Shown here piece after piece: positions 34,946 through 46,490 of a DNA stretch of 64,000 nt; the stretch's first letter is position 1; the number at the start of each line of letters is the position of its first letter. The DNA comes from Anadara kagoshimensis. Taxonomy: Eukaryota; Mollusca; Bivalvia; Arcoida; Arcidae. The notes under the pieces are model-generated. The model did not search any database and was not told where the DNA came from. It saw only the letters and a list, made by a program, of their open reading frames with translations. The stretch lies in NCBI GenBank assembly GCA_021292105.1, contig CM037864.1, forward strand, positions 48,062,094 through 48,126,093, given 5' to 3'. A program made the translations under genes and the position numbers.

Positions 34946-37468
34946 TATATATTTCTTCAGTTAAAACTGACATTTCTGAAGGTGGCCTGGTAATTTTCCT
35001 TTAGTACACAAAAGTCATTGTATTCCCTCAATTTCTTGATGATGTCATAGTTAATTAAACACAGATAAAACTGCCAAGAGAAAATTTAGCATGAAATTGG
35101 CAAGAAAAATAAGTTTGTAATTTCAGATTTGGTTCAATGATAATTTTTGTTTATCTTTAAGTTCAACAAGGTGATACCGTTTATAGTTTAGAAACACATC
35201 ATATTTGTTTCTTGGTACAATACCGTACTCCTGCTACTGTTTGAATATAACATTAAAATTACCACCAAATTCAAACTTTCATATCTGGTTAATGAATTCA
35301 TTTCAGATTTTCCATTTAGTGGGTTTTTTTCTATTTAGTGACGTCCTAGTTTAAATTTTTAAAAGTTCTTAACTCCATGCCCATGCTGAAAATGTGGTCA
35401 AGACATAAGCACTTTGCACTGATGGGCATCACACAAGGTAAAAATAGCAAGAAAGATGCAAAGAAACATGGCGAGACAACAAAGAGTTATTGGAGCTTGG
35501 ATACACCTGAAATAAACAAGAGTACTAGAGTAACGACAATCCTTGTAAATGCCGTATATGTCCAAAGATCGACAAGGATGACTTAGTGATGGTCTTTAGA
35601 GATGATATAATTTGTAAACAGAAAAACATATATACTTGTACACAGTGATTTTGGCATTCTTTTTAACAGATGTCAAACAGAATTTCTACATCTATTTGAG
35701 TTCTGTCATATTTACAGACAGAAAACTATGTAGGTATTATAATGAAGGCTTTGGGAGGCAACATCTTTGTTTATGGGAACAATTTATAACAACAAAAAGT
35801 AAATAAATCACCAGTACTACAAAGACATGTAGCATAGTGAAAAGTAGACATTTTGGAATCTCCATACTTATTACCTAATAATAATGTATTGCTACAGTAA
35901 TGAAAAAATGGTTTATTTGTCTATTAATGTGACTACAAAAACATCATAACCTTGTTGTACCTATTATACATGTACAGTTTACAGCCAGGAATGGGGTATG
36001 TAACAGTGTTTTATGCCTCAGTCAAAATTCTTTTACTCAGTTCTGGTATGATGAGGGAAACAGGACTGTTAAGAAATCCCAGTGAACTGACTTCTTTCTC
36101 ACATAAGGATTTGGATCTGCCTGAGTGAAGCTTTGACTTGACATAGTTGTTGAAACTAGGAATGCAGAAATCAGTAAGCTGAATTTTAGATCACTTGACC
36201 TAAAAGCCCCCACCCCCCACCACTCCCAATTCACACCAGACCCACACTAGACTTGTAACTTGTAACACAGTAATAAAGTTTTATTCTGCAAAAATTACGT
36301 TTCTGAATTTTGATATATTATGAGACAATGTTTTCTTCCTAGTAAGCTAATCATTCATGGATTAGTCACAGTTCATATATACAAGACACTAGTATTAGAT
36401 GTGTTTTTATCCTGGAGATTTGTGTGCCATGTACCGCTAGGTAATCCACCGACATTTCTGACATTGTACAATGTGTGGAGTCTTCATCTAAGAATGTAAA
36501 AGAGGAATAGCACATATAAAAACATTACGATTCTTCATCTAGTATAACAGTATAAGAATGTGAATAAGACATGAAAAAATATATAAACCTTCTGTTTGTT
36601 GTTTTATGTAGAAATAATCTCATAGAATATTGTGAAAATATAGGGTGAAAAACTGTAAACATAGATAAACCTTTGTCTTTCAGCATTTCATGTAGGTTTT
36701 TTTTTTGAGGGGGGTGTTTTTTATCTTTAAGTATGTGTTACTCTTGTTATAGAAATAAACTAGGAAAAATTTTTTATGTAATTTTTTGGAAGAAATATTT
36801 AGTAGTCCAGAAATACTATAGATTTTGAGTTTTTAAAATAGACCAAGTTTACGCTTAAAGCAACATTTCAATTGACATGTTACATTGTGTTGGTTAACAG
36901 CCAGTACAAATATGTCATGATACTTTAGTGTCACTGTCTAGTGTTCAAAATTAAACTGAAATTCTAGAAAACAGAATATCCAACTTTCAATGTGTTCTAT
37001 ATGAACATAATCATTATTATAGAATATACAAAATATTACAAGTCTTACCAAAATGTTAGGTTCCAGTTGAAAAGTTACTGGTCTAGCTGAAACGCTACAT
37101 GTCCTATGCCTTTGAGCTGAACCTTCTTGTTACTTGTGCATGTTCTTACAAAAATAAAATGAACATGAAAATTTTCCAACTTTTGTGAATATACAAAATA
37201 AAAAACAATCTTATTTCTTACAGTTTAGAGCTTTGATGATTCAGCCAAGCTTGGTTTACTCAATTAATTTGAATGGATCCATTTCAAAAAAATGTTGCTA
37301 ACATCAGTTCCATTTAATTTTTAATTTTAGCAAAGTTCCACTGTGCGCAATCCACCATTTCTAATTTTGTACTTCCATTAGCTAACGAAGCAATGAACAT
37401 TTGAATTAGGCACCCTTCAATAGGCATTTATGAAATAATTCATCTTAAAACTTATTTTTTATTTTCAG
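34946..37468. other. Intronic spacer (3' part of intron 2)
   Basis: No conserved repeat or exon is supported. A 69-codon open frame at 35377-35586 is Lys/Thr-rich but lacks splice context or recognisable domains. A minus-strand SINE tail may lie near 36010-36060 (CAGTCAAAATTCTTTTACTC). Confidence 0.45.
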
Positions 37469-37541
37469 ACCAAAAAAGCCAGTTTTATAAAGAAGAAACA
37501 GCGTTCCAAAGAAGAAGAAGCAGAGCCTGAACCCCAACATT
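37469..37541 (+). CDS. Coding exon 3, Lys-rich linker
   Basis: The acceptor TTATTTTTTATTTTCAG leads into 73 bases that continue exon 2 in phase 0: TKKASFIKKKQRSKEEEAEPEPQH, then one base of a split codon, then donor GTATGT. The product is a charged linker, basic (KKKQR) then acidic (KEEEAEPE), with no folded domain. The split codon TCT (Ser) completes correctly with exon 4, which is the main evidence that the two exons belong together. The following intron is about 18.4 kb. Confidence 0.7.
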
Positions 37542-37728
37542 GTATGTATTACTTAATTCTTGATATTGTGTGGCATTACCAAGTAGTATTGTCAATAGAA
37601 TTCAGAAAATTCAAAGTCCAGGAATGTGGTTTTAATCCCTAGTAGGGATGTTTCTTCTTCTTGTGACACTGGGATGTAAATAGAATAGACTTAAGATGAG
37701 ACTAATGTATAAACCTTAAGGTCCTTGT

Positions 37729-37995
37729 TCCCAGTTTCACAATCATTTTTTAACTAAGATTTTCCTTTCCTTAAGTCTGGCAAAATTTGTGGATCTTTTA
37801 TGGTACGAAAACTAAAAAGTTTGAACAAAATTACCGGTAGTATATAGATGCTGTAAGACCAAAATGATTTTCAAAATGACAACTTGAATTCATGAATATT
37901 TTCAAAACTAATAAAATTATTCAGATTTCAAATCTGTCAGATTTAAGTTAAAGAAAATGACTGAAAAAGCTATGAAATGATTGTGAAACCGGTGC
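37729..37995. mobile_element. MITE with TTTCACAATCATT ends, copy 1
   Basis: Left arm CCCAGTTTCACAATCATTTT, TTAACTAAGATTTTCC and right arm AAGAAAATGACTGAAAAAGC, ATGAAATGATTGTGAAACCG are inverted. The same arms occur in the two copies at 53716-54185. It lies just downstream of coding exon 3. Confidence 0.7.
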
Positions 37996-38671
37996 CTGGT
38001 CCCAGTTCATGCTTAACACACTTTCAAGAATAAGGAAAAAGGAAGTCCATCAGCAGCAGCTATAGAGTACAGTTACAGGTAATATTAAAACTGGGTAAAA
38101 CAAGGAATAGAATCATTTACAAACAAAGATCTTTTATGTCCCCAGATCCAGTAATCTGTCTGAAAATTGTTTTTAAAATAAGGGGTTTTTGTTTGCAGAC
38201 CTGCATCTCTACCATATCTTTTAATGCATTTAAATTTTGGGGAGACTGTTTTCATGGATTGGTTGAAAAAAGCCACATTTTTATATTACATAGTAAATGG
38301 ACCATGTGTATGTATTATGGTATGGTACTGTCTGTCTCTGTATGTACATATTTTAGTTAACATTTTCAAGTTTGCCATATTCAAAAGATATGCAGAGGAG
38401 AATTTTAGAGGTCAAGGTCACAGCATGCATAAAACTGAAATTTTATTAATATGTCTGTTCGTTCTATAACTCTTGATTGGTATGGCAGTTTGAAGGATTT
38501 TAATGAAATTAGAATCAAAATTTACAATGCAGAGCACAGTGCAGAGATACATGTCAATGATCATTGTTATAGCGTGCTGAAAACCAACATTGGGGATTTC
38601 TTTTAAACTTCCCATGCATGCTTGATAACTCTTAATCACTCTGAAGATTTTAATGATTTTTGTGGGCATAC

Positions 38672-38846
38672 AGCTCTTATTCAGTAATTTTATTTCATTG
38701 CATGTCACAGGCATACAATGCACTGCTATACAAGAGTTCTTGTTCAGTAATTTCATTTCATTGCATTGATGTTACTAGCATACAAGTGCAACACCATGCG
38801 GGATCTTTTGTTTAGCGATTTTATTTCATTGTTCATTATGTTAACC
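38672..38846. repeat. Tandem repeat, about 75-bp unit, three copies
   Basis: Units share TTCAGTAATTT[TC]ATTTCATTGCA and AGGCATACAATGCA / AGCATACAAGTGCA. The third unit is diverged. Confidence 0.75.
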
Positions 38847-39379
38847 TCTGAAAAATAAACAACAACAGCAGTGGCATCTGCTACCTGCTACACCCACAAC
38901 ATTCTTATCCCACTCTTTGTTATATATATATATATATTATATATTAGTTTGGCTCTGTATCATACTGAGGATCTATCGTGGGTTGGAAGTTTTTGTACAA
39001 CCTGAATAATTTCCATTTGCCTTTAGTCTATTTAAATTGGTGTATATCAATATTAAAGGAGTTCAGGAATTTCATGTTCATTATTTATTTACCACACAAA
39101 GAAACTCTAAGCTCAAAAATGCATTGCCCTTCTTTAATTTGGATGCAGTTGCACAGAGCTCTCGTTAGTTTAATAAAAAATTTCATACTTACGTCATACA
39201 TACTAATGTTTATTTTATCATACCAAATATCATCAATATTTTCTTGCAAACATCCATGCCCATTTGATTTGTAAGCTGATTATTTCTCCTGACAAGGTTG
39301 ATTAAAAGTATATATACATTCTACTGCTGTGAGTATAAGACTGGTGTTTCTCAAAAGTGTTGACAATTTTTCAATTTTT

Positions 39380-39725
39380 ATAAGCCAATCAATATTGACA
39401 GGATGTATTATGTTATGGCACTATTTGTCCAATTGATTTCAAACTTTGTCAACATATTTCCTGTGACAAGATCATGCATGGGATTGCAAATCAGGACACT
39501 AGATCAGAGGTCAAGGTCACAGTTTCTATAAATAGAAATTCAGTTTCCCTGCATTTAAAGACACTATTTGTCTGATTGATCTCAAGCTTGGTCAACTTAT
39601 TGACTATGCATGGGATTGCGAATCAGGTGACTAGGTCAAAAGTCAAGGTCACGGTTACTATAAATAGAAATTCAGTTTCCACTTTAAAAGCACACTATTT
39701 GTTAAATTGATCTCATACTTATACT
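39380..39725. repeat. Tandem repeat with AGGTCAAGGTCAC, about 145-bp unit
   Basis: About two and a half units share CACTATTTGTC[CT][AG]ATTGAT, GCATGGGATTGC[AG]AATCAGG, AGGTCA[AG]AGGTCAAGGTCAC-like words and CTATAAATAGAAATTCAGTT. The same AGGTCAAGGTCACAG word occurs alone at 38411. They look like eroded units from a relative of the E2-E5 core, now without the terminal hairpins. Confidence 0.65.
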
Positions 39726-40261
39726 TACTTATACTTCTTGCTTACATCATATATAGTGATTTGTGTATATTGCTCCCCTTTGTGGTGCTTTTGTTTTCAA
39801 TGCATCCTTGATAAAAAAAGCCTCAAAACACGACTATTTCACATTTTACTGTATGTAAAAATGGAGATTGATATTTTATTATGAAGTCATGCTCATATAA
39901 AACCAATTTCATGTAAACATCCTGTTCTAAATGAAAGCGTTCATATCTTGTTACAAAATCATTCTAGTTCTTTGTAAACATATTTGTTATCCATGTTAAA
40001 CCTCCATGCTTTGACATCAAAGCTTTTGGCCTTTGGTGGCCTTTGGTCTTATGTTAGACAGAAGATGGCAAATGGATAAATCTTCTATAAAGAGAATGGT
40101 TAATATATAAATCTTCTGTTTAGCATCTGCTAATGAACCATCATAAAGTCCATACAAAAGGAAATTTAATTCAGCCAAAATATAGAAAGGCTTTAAATTA
40201 TCTATTTTTTACAAGGAAAAACCTTATAAGAAAAAAGATCGGAGACTTCTAAAGCAATCGT

Positions 40262-40520
40262 GTAGATTTGAACCCCAGCCGGATCTGACCAAGACGTGAA
40301 AATGGGTAGTGATTGTTTTTTACCAAGCACTCAGCATTTAGAAATGAAAGTCGGGGTCTTTTGGAAGAAACCTTAAAAACCAAAAACATATTTCATGGCA
40401 GGCATTGCACATTAAACGGCTCTTCCTGCACATTGCCCTGAGCACACTACAAAGGTAAAAATTGCTGTCGCTTTTCCTAAAGCTTGTCACATGTATACTT
40501 GACTGGAGTGTAAAACCCCT
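40262..40520 (+). mobile_element. SINE family 1, head-truncated
   Basis: It begins at box B (GTAGATTTGAACCCCAGCC) and continues GGATCTGACCAAGACGTG, TACCAAGCACTCAGCATT, GAAAGTCGGGGTCTTTTGGA, to the tail TTGACTGGAGTGTAAAACCC. Confidence 0.8.
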
Positions 40521-41149
40521 TTCAATTAATCAATCAATCTTGAAGCAATCAAATTTGCTATAAATATATTTTAGCATTTAGAGAACAGAAATCAGTATGA
40601 TCTGTAAGAATCTGTAAACAATCAAATGTACCAGCCAGCCAGCACACTAACGTGTATTAACACACTTACATATAAAACATTTGTACTTACAAAATCTATA
40701 CATGTCATATCTATGAACATTAAAACAATTGATGGGCAATTATCCATCATTTATCGTGGCATGGTTATAAATCTTCAGTACCCCACAAAACTCCTACTCA
40801 ATTTATACTTATATTGGTACTGCCCTAAAGGTGATACCATTCACACGTCTTGATTACCAATATAGTAATTGTACCAGAAAACATGTATACGTATTTGGTA
40901 ATTTGGTAAAAGCAAAAACAACCAAGAACACACCACAAAAAAGTAAACAAGATACAAATGCACACAGGTGTAGCTCACACTTATTGTCCAGAACTATGAA
41001 GCGCTATTTTACTTGGTGCAAAACATTAACATTGATAGTAGCGATGCACATATCATTTATCGTAGTTAGTTTACTTACTTTTGAACATAAGTCCAAATCA
41101 TATAACATTCCTACTGGCAGGTGATCCTAATTCTACTATTTTTTCTTTT

Positions 41150-41174
41150 TTGTTTGTGTGTGTGTGTTTGTTGT

Positions 41175-41205
<31 letters not shown>

Positions 41206-41206
41206 G
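41150..41206. repeat. (GT)n and poly(T) tracts
   Basis: GTGTGTGTGTG at 41155 is followed by a T run of about 35 bases at 41171-41205. It could be the 3' tail of a minus-strand retroposon, but no body is recognisable downstream. Confidence 0.7.
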
Positions 41207-41489
41207 ATCAATTTGTTCTGGGTCGGGTAATCAGAAGTGATGCGTGGTTGTGTATATAACCAGCATTATATTCTTTGTTCTTTTTGCCTCCATTGTCTGT
41301 TTATTGAAGTCTGTTACTAATAATTCTGTTTACACAATATGTCTCATGATGTTAGCTACAGATCTTTCATATTTTGGCAAATTCAAACACACATTAGTTG
41401 CTATGCCAAATTACAAACCACAATGACGTTGAACGGAGGTAAATAATGGCACTGGTGATATAAATCTATCAATTATCAACTCATTTAAC

Positions 41490-42595
41490 CACACATACAA
41501 GTGTAAGTTGTTATAACTAAAGTTAGTAGTGAGTATCAATAAGGACTATGAAATAATTACCAACCACTTGTAATTAAAAGAGGGAAAATTAAATACCTCA
41601 TCCCTTCAACAACCAACACCATACCCCATGCAAGTAAAGTTGTTATAACGATAGTTAGTACTGAGTATCAATAAGGACTATATAATAATTACATACCACT
41701 TCCAACTAAAAGAGGAAACAATAACTACCAGCCCCACCAACAACCACCCCACTACCAACACCACCACACATACAACAAGGTAAAGTCATAATAACTAAAC
41801 TCAGTACAAAGTATCCATTAGAACTATATAATAATTACATACCACTTCCAACTAAAGGAGGGAACAATAACTACCAACCCCACCAACAACCACCACCATC
41901 CCCACACATACAAGTACCAATCATTATAAATAAAGGACTATATAATAATTACCTACCACTTCAAACTATAGGAGGAAACAAGAACTACCAACCCCACCAA
42001 CAGCCACCACCATCCCCACACATACAAGTACCAATCATTATACATAAAGGACTATATAATAATTACCTACTACTTCCAACTAAAGGAGGGAACAATAACT
42101 ACCAACCCCACCAACAACCACCACCATCCCCACACATACAAGTACCAATCATTATAAATAAAGGACTATATAATAATTACCTACCACTTCAAACTATAGG
42201 AGGAAACAAGAACTACCAACCCCACCAACAGCCACCACCATCCCCACACATACAAGTACCAATCATTATAAATAAAGGACTATATAATAATTACCTACCA
42301 CTTCAAACTATATGAGGAAACAAGAACTACCAACCCCACCAACAGCCACCACCATCCCCACACATACAAGTACCAATCATTATAAATAAAGGACTATATA
42401 ATAATTACCTACCACTTCCAACTAAAGAAGGAAAAATTAAATACCTCATCCCCAACCACCACCAACACCACCACACATACATCAAATAAAAGTTGTTATA
42501 ACTAAACTTAGTTAAAAGAATCCATTAGGACTATTAAATAGTTACCTTCCACTTCCAGCTAAAAGAGGAAAAATTAATTACCAGTACCACCAATT
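41490..42595. repeat. Satellite-like tandem array, 113-155-bp units, about nine copies
   Basis: Units share AAGGACTATATAATAATTAC, CTACCACTTC[CA]AACTA, GGAGG[GA]AACAA, AACTACCAACCCCACCAACA and CCACACATACAAGTACCAAT. The central units (about 41930-42390) are short (about 113 bp) and nearly identical; the outer ones are longer (140-155 bp) and diverged, with an extra TTGTTATAACTAAAGTTAGT-type segment. Homogenised centre and decayed edges are what unequal exchange predicts. Confidence 0.9.
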
Positions 42596-42967
42596 CTGAC
42601 AGGTTGAAAAAGGAACAGGGAATTTTCAAATAAATGGCCTGCCTCACACTTGTATCATTCTGGCCAGGACACCACAATAGCTGACAATGTCAATCCAGGA
42701 TGAAGATCAACAATGTTTTAATCTCAACGTTTTGGAATAGCAATCCATGTCACTGCACAGATTGTACAGTTTCCTCATAATAAATGGTGACCACTATAGT
42801 GTGTACCAGCCTCAGGACTTCATGTTTAACCTCATGTCTAATATAAACTGTTTTATAGCAAGTTTATAACAGCTTTGATAATAATCACATCAGATATTTA
42901 AATGTGTGGACTGAAGATAAAAGTCAAATCAGGTACATCGGCAACCACATGATCAATTAAGAAATGA

Positions 42968-43103
42968 AATTTTACTTTTGTTCTACCATGAGGTTATGGA
43001 GAGGCTGAGAATGGTGCAAATTTAATAAAGTGTGAAGCACTTCATATAAATTTGTGCCAATCTCAGCCTCTCCATAACCTCATGGTAAAACAAAAGTAAA
43101 ATT
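42968..43103. repeat. Near-perfect 136-bp hairpin
   Basis: Left arm AATTTTACTTTTGTTCTACC, ATGAGGTTATGGAGAGGCTG and right arm CAGCCTCTCCATAACCTCAT, GGTAAAACAAAAGTAAAATT pair over about 57 bp with roughly four mismatches. Inside, AAGTG-TGAAG-CACTT pairs again, so the loop is only about five bases. CATGAGGTTATGG also recurs alone at 43451. It may be a small foldback element or a transcribed hairpin locus; the sequence alone cannot decide. Confidence 0.85.
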
Positions 43104-43224
43104 CCAGTCCTTATATTTGCAATCTTTAAAAGACATGAAAAATTTAGGGTTTTCCTGTCTGGGTGATATTCAAATGACTTGCCTAACTTTTACTAGCAGT
43201 TTGGGAAATGATCAAATCATTTTG

Positions 43225-43462
43225 TTGGATCAGCTTTGATTTTGACAGATGTGAGCCTCCACCTTCTTATCCAATCAGCTTCAATGTGGCAGATGTGAAG
43301 CTCCTCCCACATCTGTTGATGCTTCGAAAAAGATTGTGTTTGTGACATCAAACTTGGCCACGTCACATGAAGGTCTGCCCACATCCCTTGACACTTGGAA
43401 ATAGCTTGTGTTTGTGACATCAAACTCAGCCATGTTACATGAGCATCTCCATGAGGTTATGG
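43225..43462. repeat. Direct duplication, about 85-bp unit
   Basis: Units share CCCACATC, TTGTGTTTGTGACATCAAAC and GCCA[CT]GT[CT]ACATGA. A third, weaker start is at 43225 (CAGATGTGA[GA]). The array ends in CATGAGGTTATGG, the word forming part of the adjacent hairpin. Confidence 0.8.
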
Positions 43463-43671
43463 GGATTGTTTGGATAATGTGTCTCGTATAAGGAAAAATG
43501 AAAATCATAAAATTGTAAATATTACAAAATAACATGTAAAGAATATTTTGTTTAAAGCTTTCGCAATTCCATATCCAATGCAAATAATAGTTCTACCAAT
43601 GTTGCATATTTCTTTTGTTGCACCTTTGAACCCCATTGTGATAAGATTTTTGTTCACAGCCCTGTAAGAGC

Positions 43672-43965
43672 GGCACAGTGGCCAAGTGGTTGATATGTTC
43701 AAATCTAATGTGTCTTTTCTGTTGTGGGCTCAACCTAGTGGACAACAAGTGAAAAAGGGTTTCCCCCTATCCAAGGCCTTTTAATTGGTTGGCTTAGTAC
43801 AGGTATAATGGACTGAATAGCCTGTGATGTTTATCTGTGGCATTACAGGTAAGAATACTAACACTATAAAGATCCCCATAAGTGCACACTGGTGCAATGC
43901 TGATCAGAAACACTTCTTATCTTATTTTGCTCAGTCTGTTTCAATTGCTTAATTTGTAAGTGTCC
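43672..43965 (+). mobile_element. tRNA(Ser/Leu)-like SINE
   Basis: The head GTGGCCAAGTGGTTGATATG resembles the box A region of a class II tRNA and is followed by GGGCTCAACCTAG (box B-like). The body is unlike families 1-3: GTGAAAAAGGGTTTCCCCC, TAATGGACTGAATAGCC, AAGATCCCCATAAGTGC. Only one copy is seen here. Confidence 0.5.
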
Positions 43966-44774
43966 TCTGTAGTGTGCACTGAGACATTGGTCCTCAAGTT
44001 TTAGTCTTATCTGAAAAAGACTACCCAGTAATGAGCTTTTTACAGCTCTAGTATGGGCAACAAACTCTGGTTACTGAAATCATTAGTTTTGAAAAAATGG
44101 AACATTTGGACATACAATTTCATGAACTCTTAACAAAACAGTAAGGTCAGAGAGTCTAATGCACTACGTAAACTCTAAACTTGTGTAGGTTTTTATTAAT
44201 TATTACTGACAGAGTTATGGGCCTTTGATCAGATTTCATATCTATAGCGATGTCAGTCATCTTTATTGTATATGAGTCAAAAGGTCATCTTAGAACAAGA
44301 TAAAGTATTCATACCATGATATATATTTTTGATGTTTCATCTTAGAAATGATTGTAATTCTTTATCAGGTTAAATTAGGTGTAAAATCAACAGGGATTTT
44401 CAGATAAGGCAACCCCTACAACTTCTCGTAGTAGATCAGAATAATTATTTAAATTGCAGTCAAACTGTTTTATATTCTGTAACTCCTTAAAGATGTTACG
44501 TATACAAATTTCTCTTATCTCTCATCATTACTGTTGGTTAGTGGTAAAATATTTTGGAAATGTGTATTTTCATGTATACACACAGTATTTGGCAAAATGA
44601 CATTCACGTTATTTTTAAAATCTTTGGTAATGCAGTGATTGAGCCCTTAACCTTTAACTTGTTCAAAATAACTACCAGTGGCTGGGGAAGGATCCAGTAG
44701 CCCATGGTTAATACATTTTGACTAGACTTCTAGGTTTTTGGATAGTTGCTCATAGTAGAAACCATCCTCTTGAA

Positions 44775-45010
44775 TACTTCTTTTTTAAACTCAACAAAAG
44801 TATCCATCTGTCCATGTAAAATCGTGTCCGGGCCATATCTCATCAATGCTTTGGAAGACTCTTATGAAACTTCACATGAGTAGTCTTCATGGTCCAAAGA
44901 TGTGTCATGACCTTGAACCAAAGTCATATCAGAAAGGTCAAAGTCACAGGAAAACTTTAAATGTTAGTGGCAGGGGATATTTGGCTCGCAAGAGACAGTT
45001 CTAGTTTATT
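44775..45010. mobile_element. Eroded relative of the E1-E5 leader module
   Basis: It contains TCCATCTGTCC, GCCATATCTCATCAATGCTT and TCTTATGAAACTTCACATGA, matching the E-family pattern of (GTCC)n followed by a CTTCTCC...TTAATGAAACTT module. AGAAAGGTCAAAGTCACAGG follows. No terminal hairpin or tandem core remains. Confidence 0.5.
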
Positions 45011-45179
45011 TTTGAAGCATGCTGGGTATCTAACCCAAAATGTTAAGTTTAACCCATTTACTGCCTGAGCTACCCAACATGAAAATGTTAATCTTGATCC
45101 TAGCACTAAGTGAGCCACTCGACATTCACCCTAGTGATGACCTACCTAAGAAAAATCAGGTTCAGGATAATCCTAGTAC

Positions 45180-45458
45180 TGAGTTGAGTTGAGTAATGGT
45201 GTTTAACATCCCAGTCAAGAATATTTCACTCATATCGAGACATGCCAGCTATAGGTGAAGGTGCAGAAATTTTACCTGTGCGTTGCACTGATGGCATTAT
45301 ACAGCAGGTTCTTTAGCATGCCAACCCCACCGTGACACGGGACCTCATTTATTTTAAGTTCCCATCCAAAAGAACCTTGACTTTCATTTCATAATGTCAA
45401 GTGCTTGGCAAAAGAACAGTCGCTACCCACTTTTAAGCTTTGGGTCAGACCGGGCCGG
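45180..45458 (-). mobile_element. tRNA-derived SINE, family 1, minus strand
   Basis: Reverse complement of the family: plus-strand GTGTTTAACATCCCAGTCAA, CCAGCTATAGGTGAAGGTGC, AATGTCAAGTGCTTGGC and GCTTTGGGTCAGACCGGGCC. The tRNA-like head beyond box B is missing. Confidence 0.8.
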
Positions 45459-46068
45459 GGATAATCCTAGTACTAAATTACATATTATACCAGTGTTAAG
45501 TTTACAGCACTAAATGACAGTTTCAGAATACAATTCCTCATTAGTAGTGCTTGAACCAAAGTTGTGAAACCAAAATATTTTTTTCAAGGGATTGGAAAAA
45601 TAATCAAAGGATCAAAATATATATAACGAATATCAGCTACCTGACAGAAAAATCTAAATTTTGTTATTAATGTACATGTTATATTTTGATATATATGTTG
45701 CCATTTTGACATTACCCAGTGTGGATATGCGCCAGATAACAGCTCATACATTACGTAATCTACATTAATCAGTGTCAGGGTTTTACCTGATCACTTCACC
45801 TGATTAACATTCAGACTAATTAATTACAATTTTGCTCTGACCTCAACTTTACCTGAGTTCTGATAATTAAGGTATTTGGCTCATTTACACAGATTTAGTG
45901 ATTGATTTGTCTATTGCGGAGAGTACCTGTTGGTTCTCCAAAATTAATATAAATGTAAATACTAGTTCATACCTTTTGTAATTTGATTTTTTACTGGTTT
46001 TTGGATCACAAATCGTCTGTGCTTAAATCTTAATTTGGAATATCTTTGTGTGAGAAAGTTTGTCAGTG

Positions 46069-46185
46069 CAACAGGAAAGGGAAAAAATGCAAGCGCCAAA
46101 CCCGGACTATACCATGTCGGGACCTTTCCAATAAAAGTGGGACGCTTTAGAGACTGCGCTACTTGGTCACATATCAAGCCTTGTC
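46069..46185 (-). mobile_element. tRNA-derived SINE, family 2, diverged
   Basis: The plus strand starts AACAGGAAAGGGAAAAAATG (inverted tail), with ACCTTTCCAATAAAAGTGGG and AGACTGCGCTACTTGGTCAC near the inverted box A. The promoter boxes are poor. Confidence 0.5.
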
Positions 46186-46228
46186 CACCATATTTCTTTT
46201 TTCCTGTTTTTTTTTTTTTTTTGTTTTT

Positions 46229-46490
46229 ATACCCCCCACTTAAAAAGTGGATGGTATATAGTGATAGGGGTGTCCGTCCGTGTGTCCGTCCTTCCGTTAC
46301 ACCTTAGGGTACCTATATCTTATCCGCAACTTCTCCTAAACCCTTCAATGGATTTTCATGAAACTTTCACACAATCTTTGTGATATAATGTAGATGTGCA
46401 CCTTCTATTTAAAAATTTGATCCTATGGATTTTTTAGGGGGGGGGGGGGTATTTTTGTGAGCTTGTGGCTCATAGTTTTTCTAGTTTTAT
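46229..46490 (+). mobile_element. Single-unit relative of E1-E5 (no tandem core)
   Basis: After a T run, ATACC-CCCCACTT-AAA-AAGTGG-ATGGTAT forms a terminal hairpin. GTGTCCGTCCGTGTGTCCGT follows, then CAACTTCTCCTAAACCCTTC and TTTTCATGAAACTTTCACAC. A final hairpin TGAGC-TTGTG-GCTCA precedes TAGTTTTTC. The same parts list as E1-E5 in only about 260 bp, without minisatellite. Its terminal sequence is unrelated to AGCTCACC but has the same fold. Likely a separate subfamily; compare 27119-27375 (minus). Confidence 0.6.

Noticed and set aside
35377-35586. 69-codon Lys/Thr-rich frame in intron 2
   Set aside because: No acceptor/donor in phase with the gene and no recognised motif; kept as spacer.
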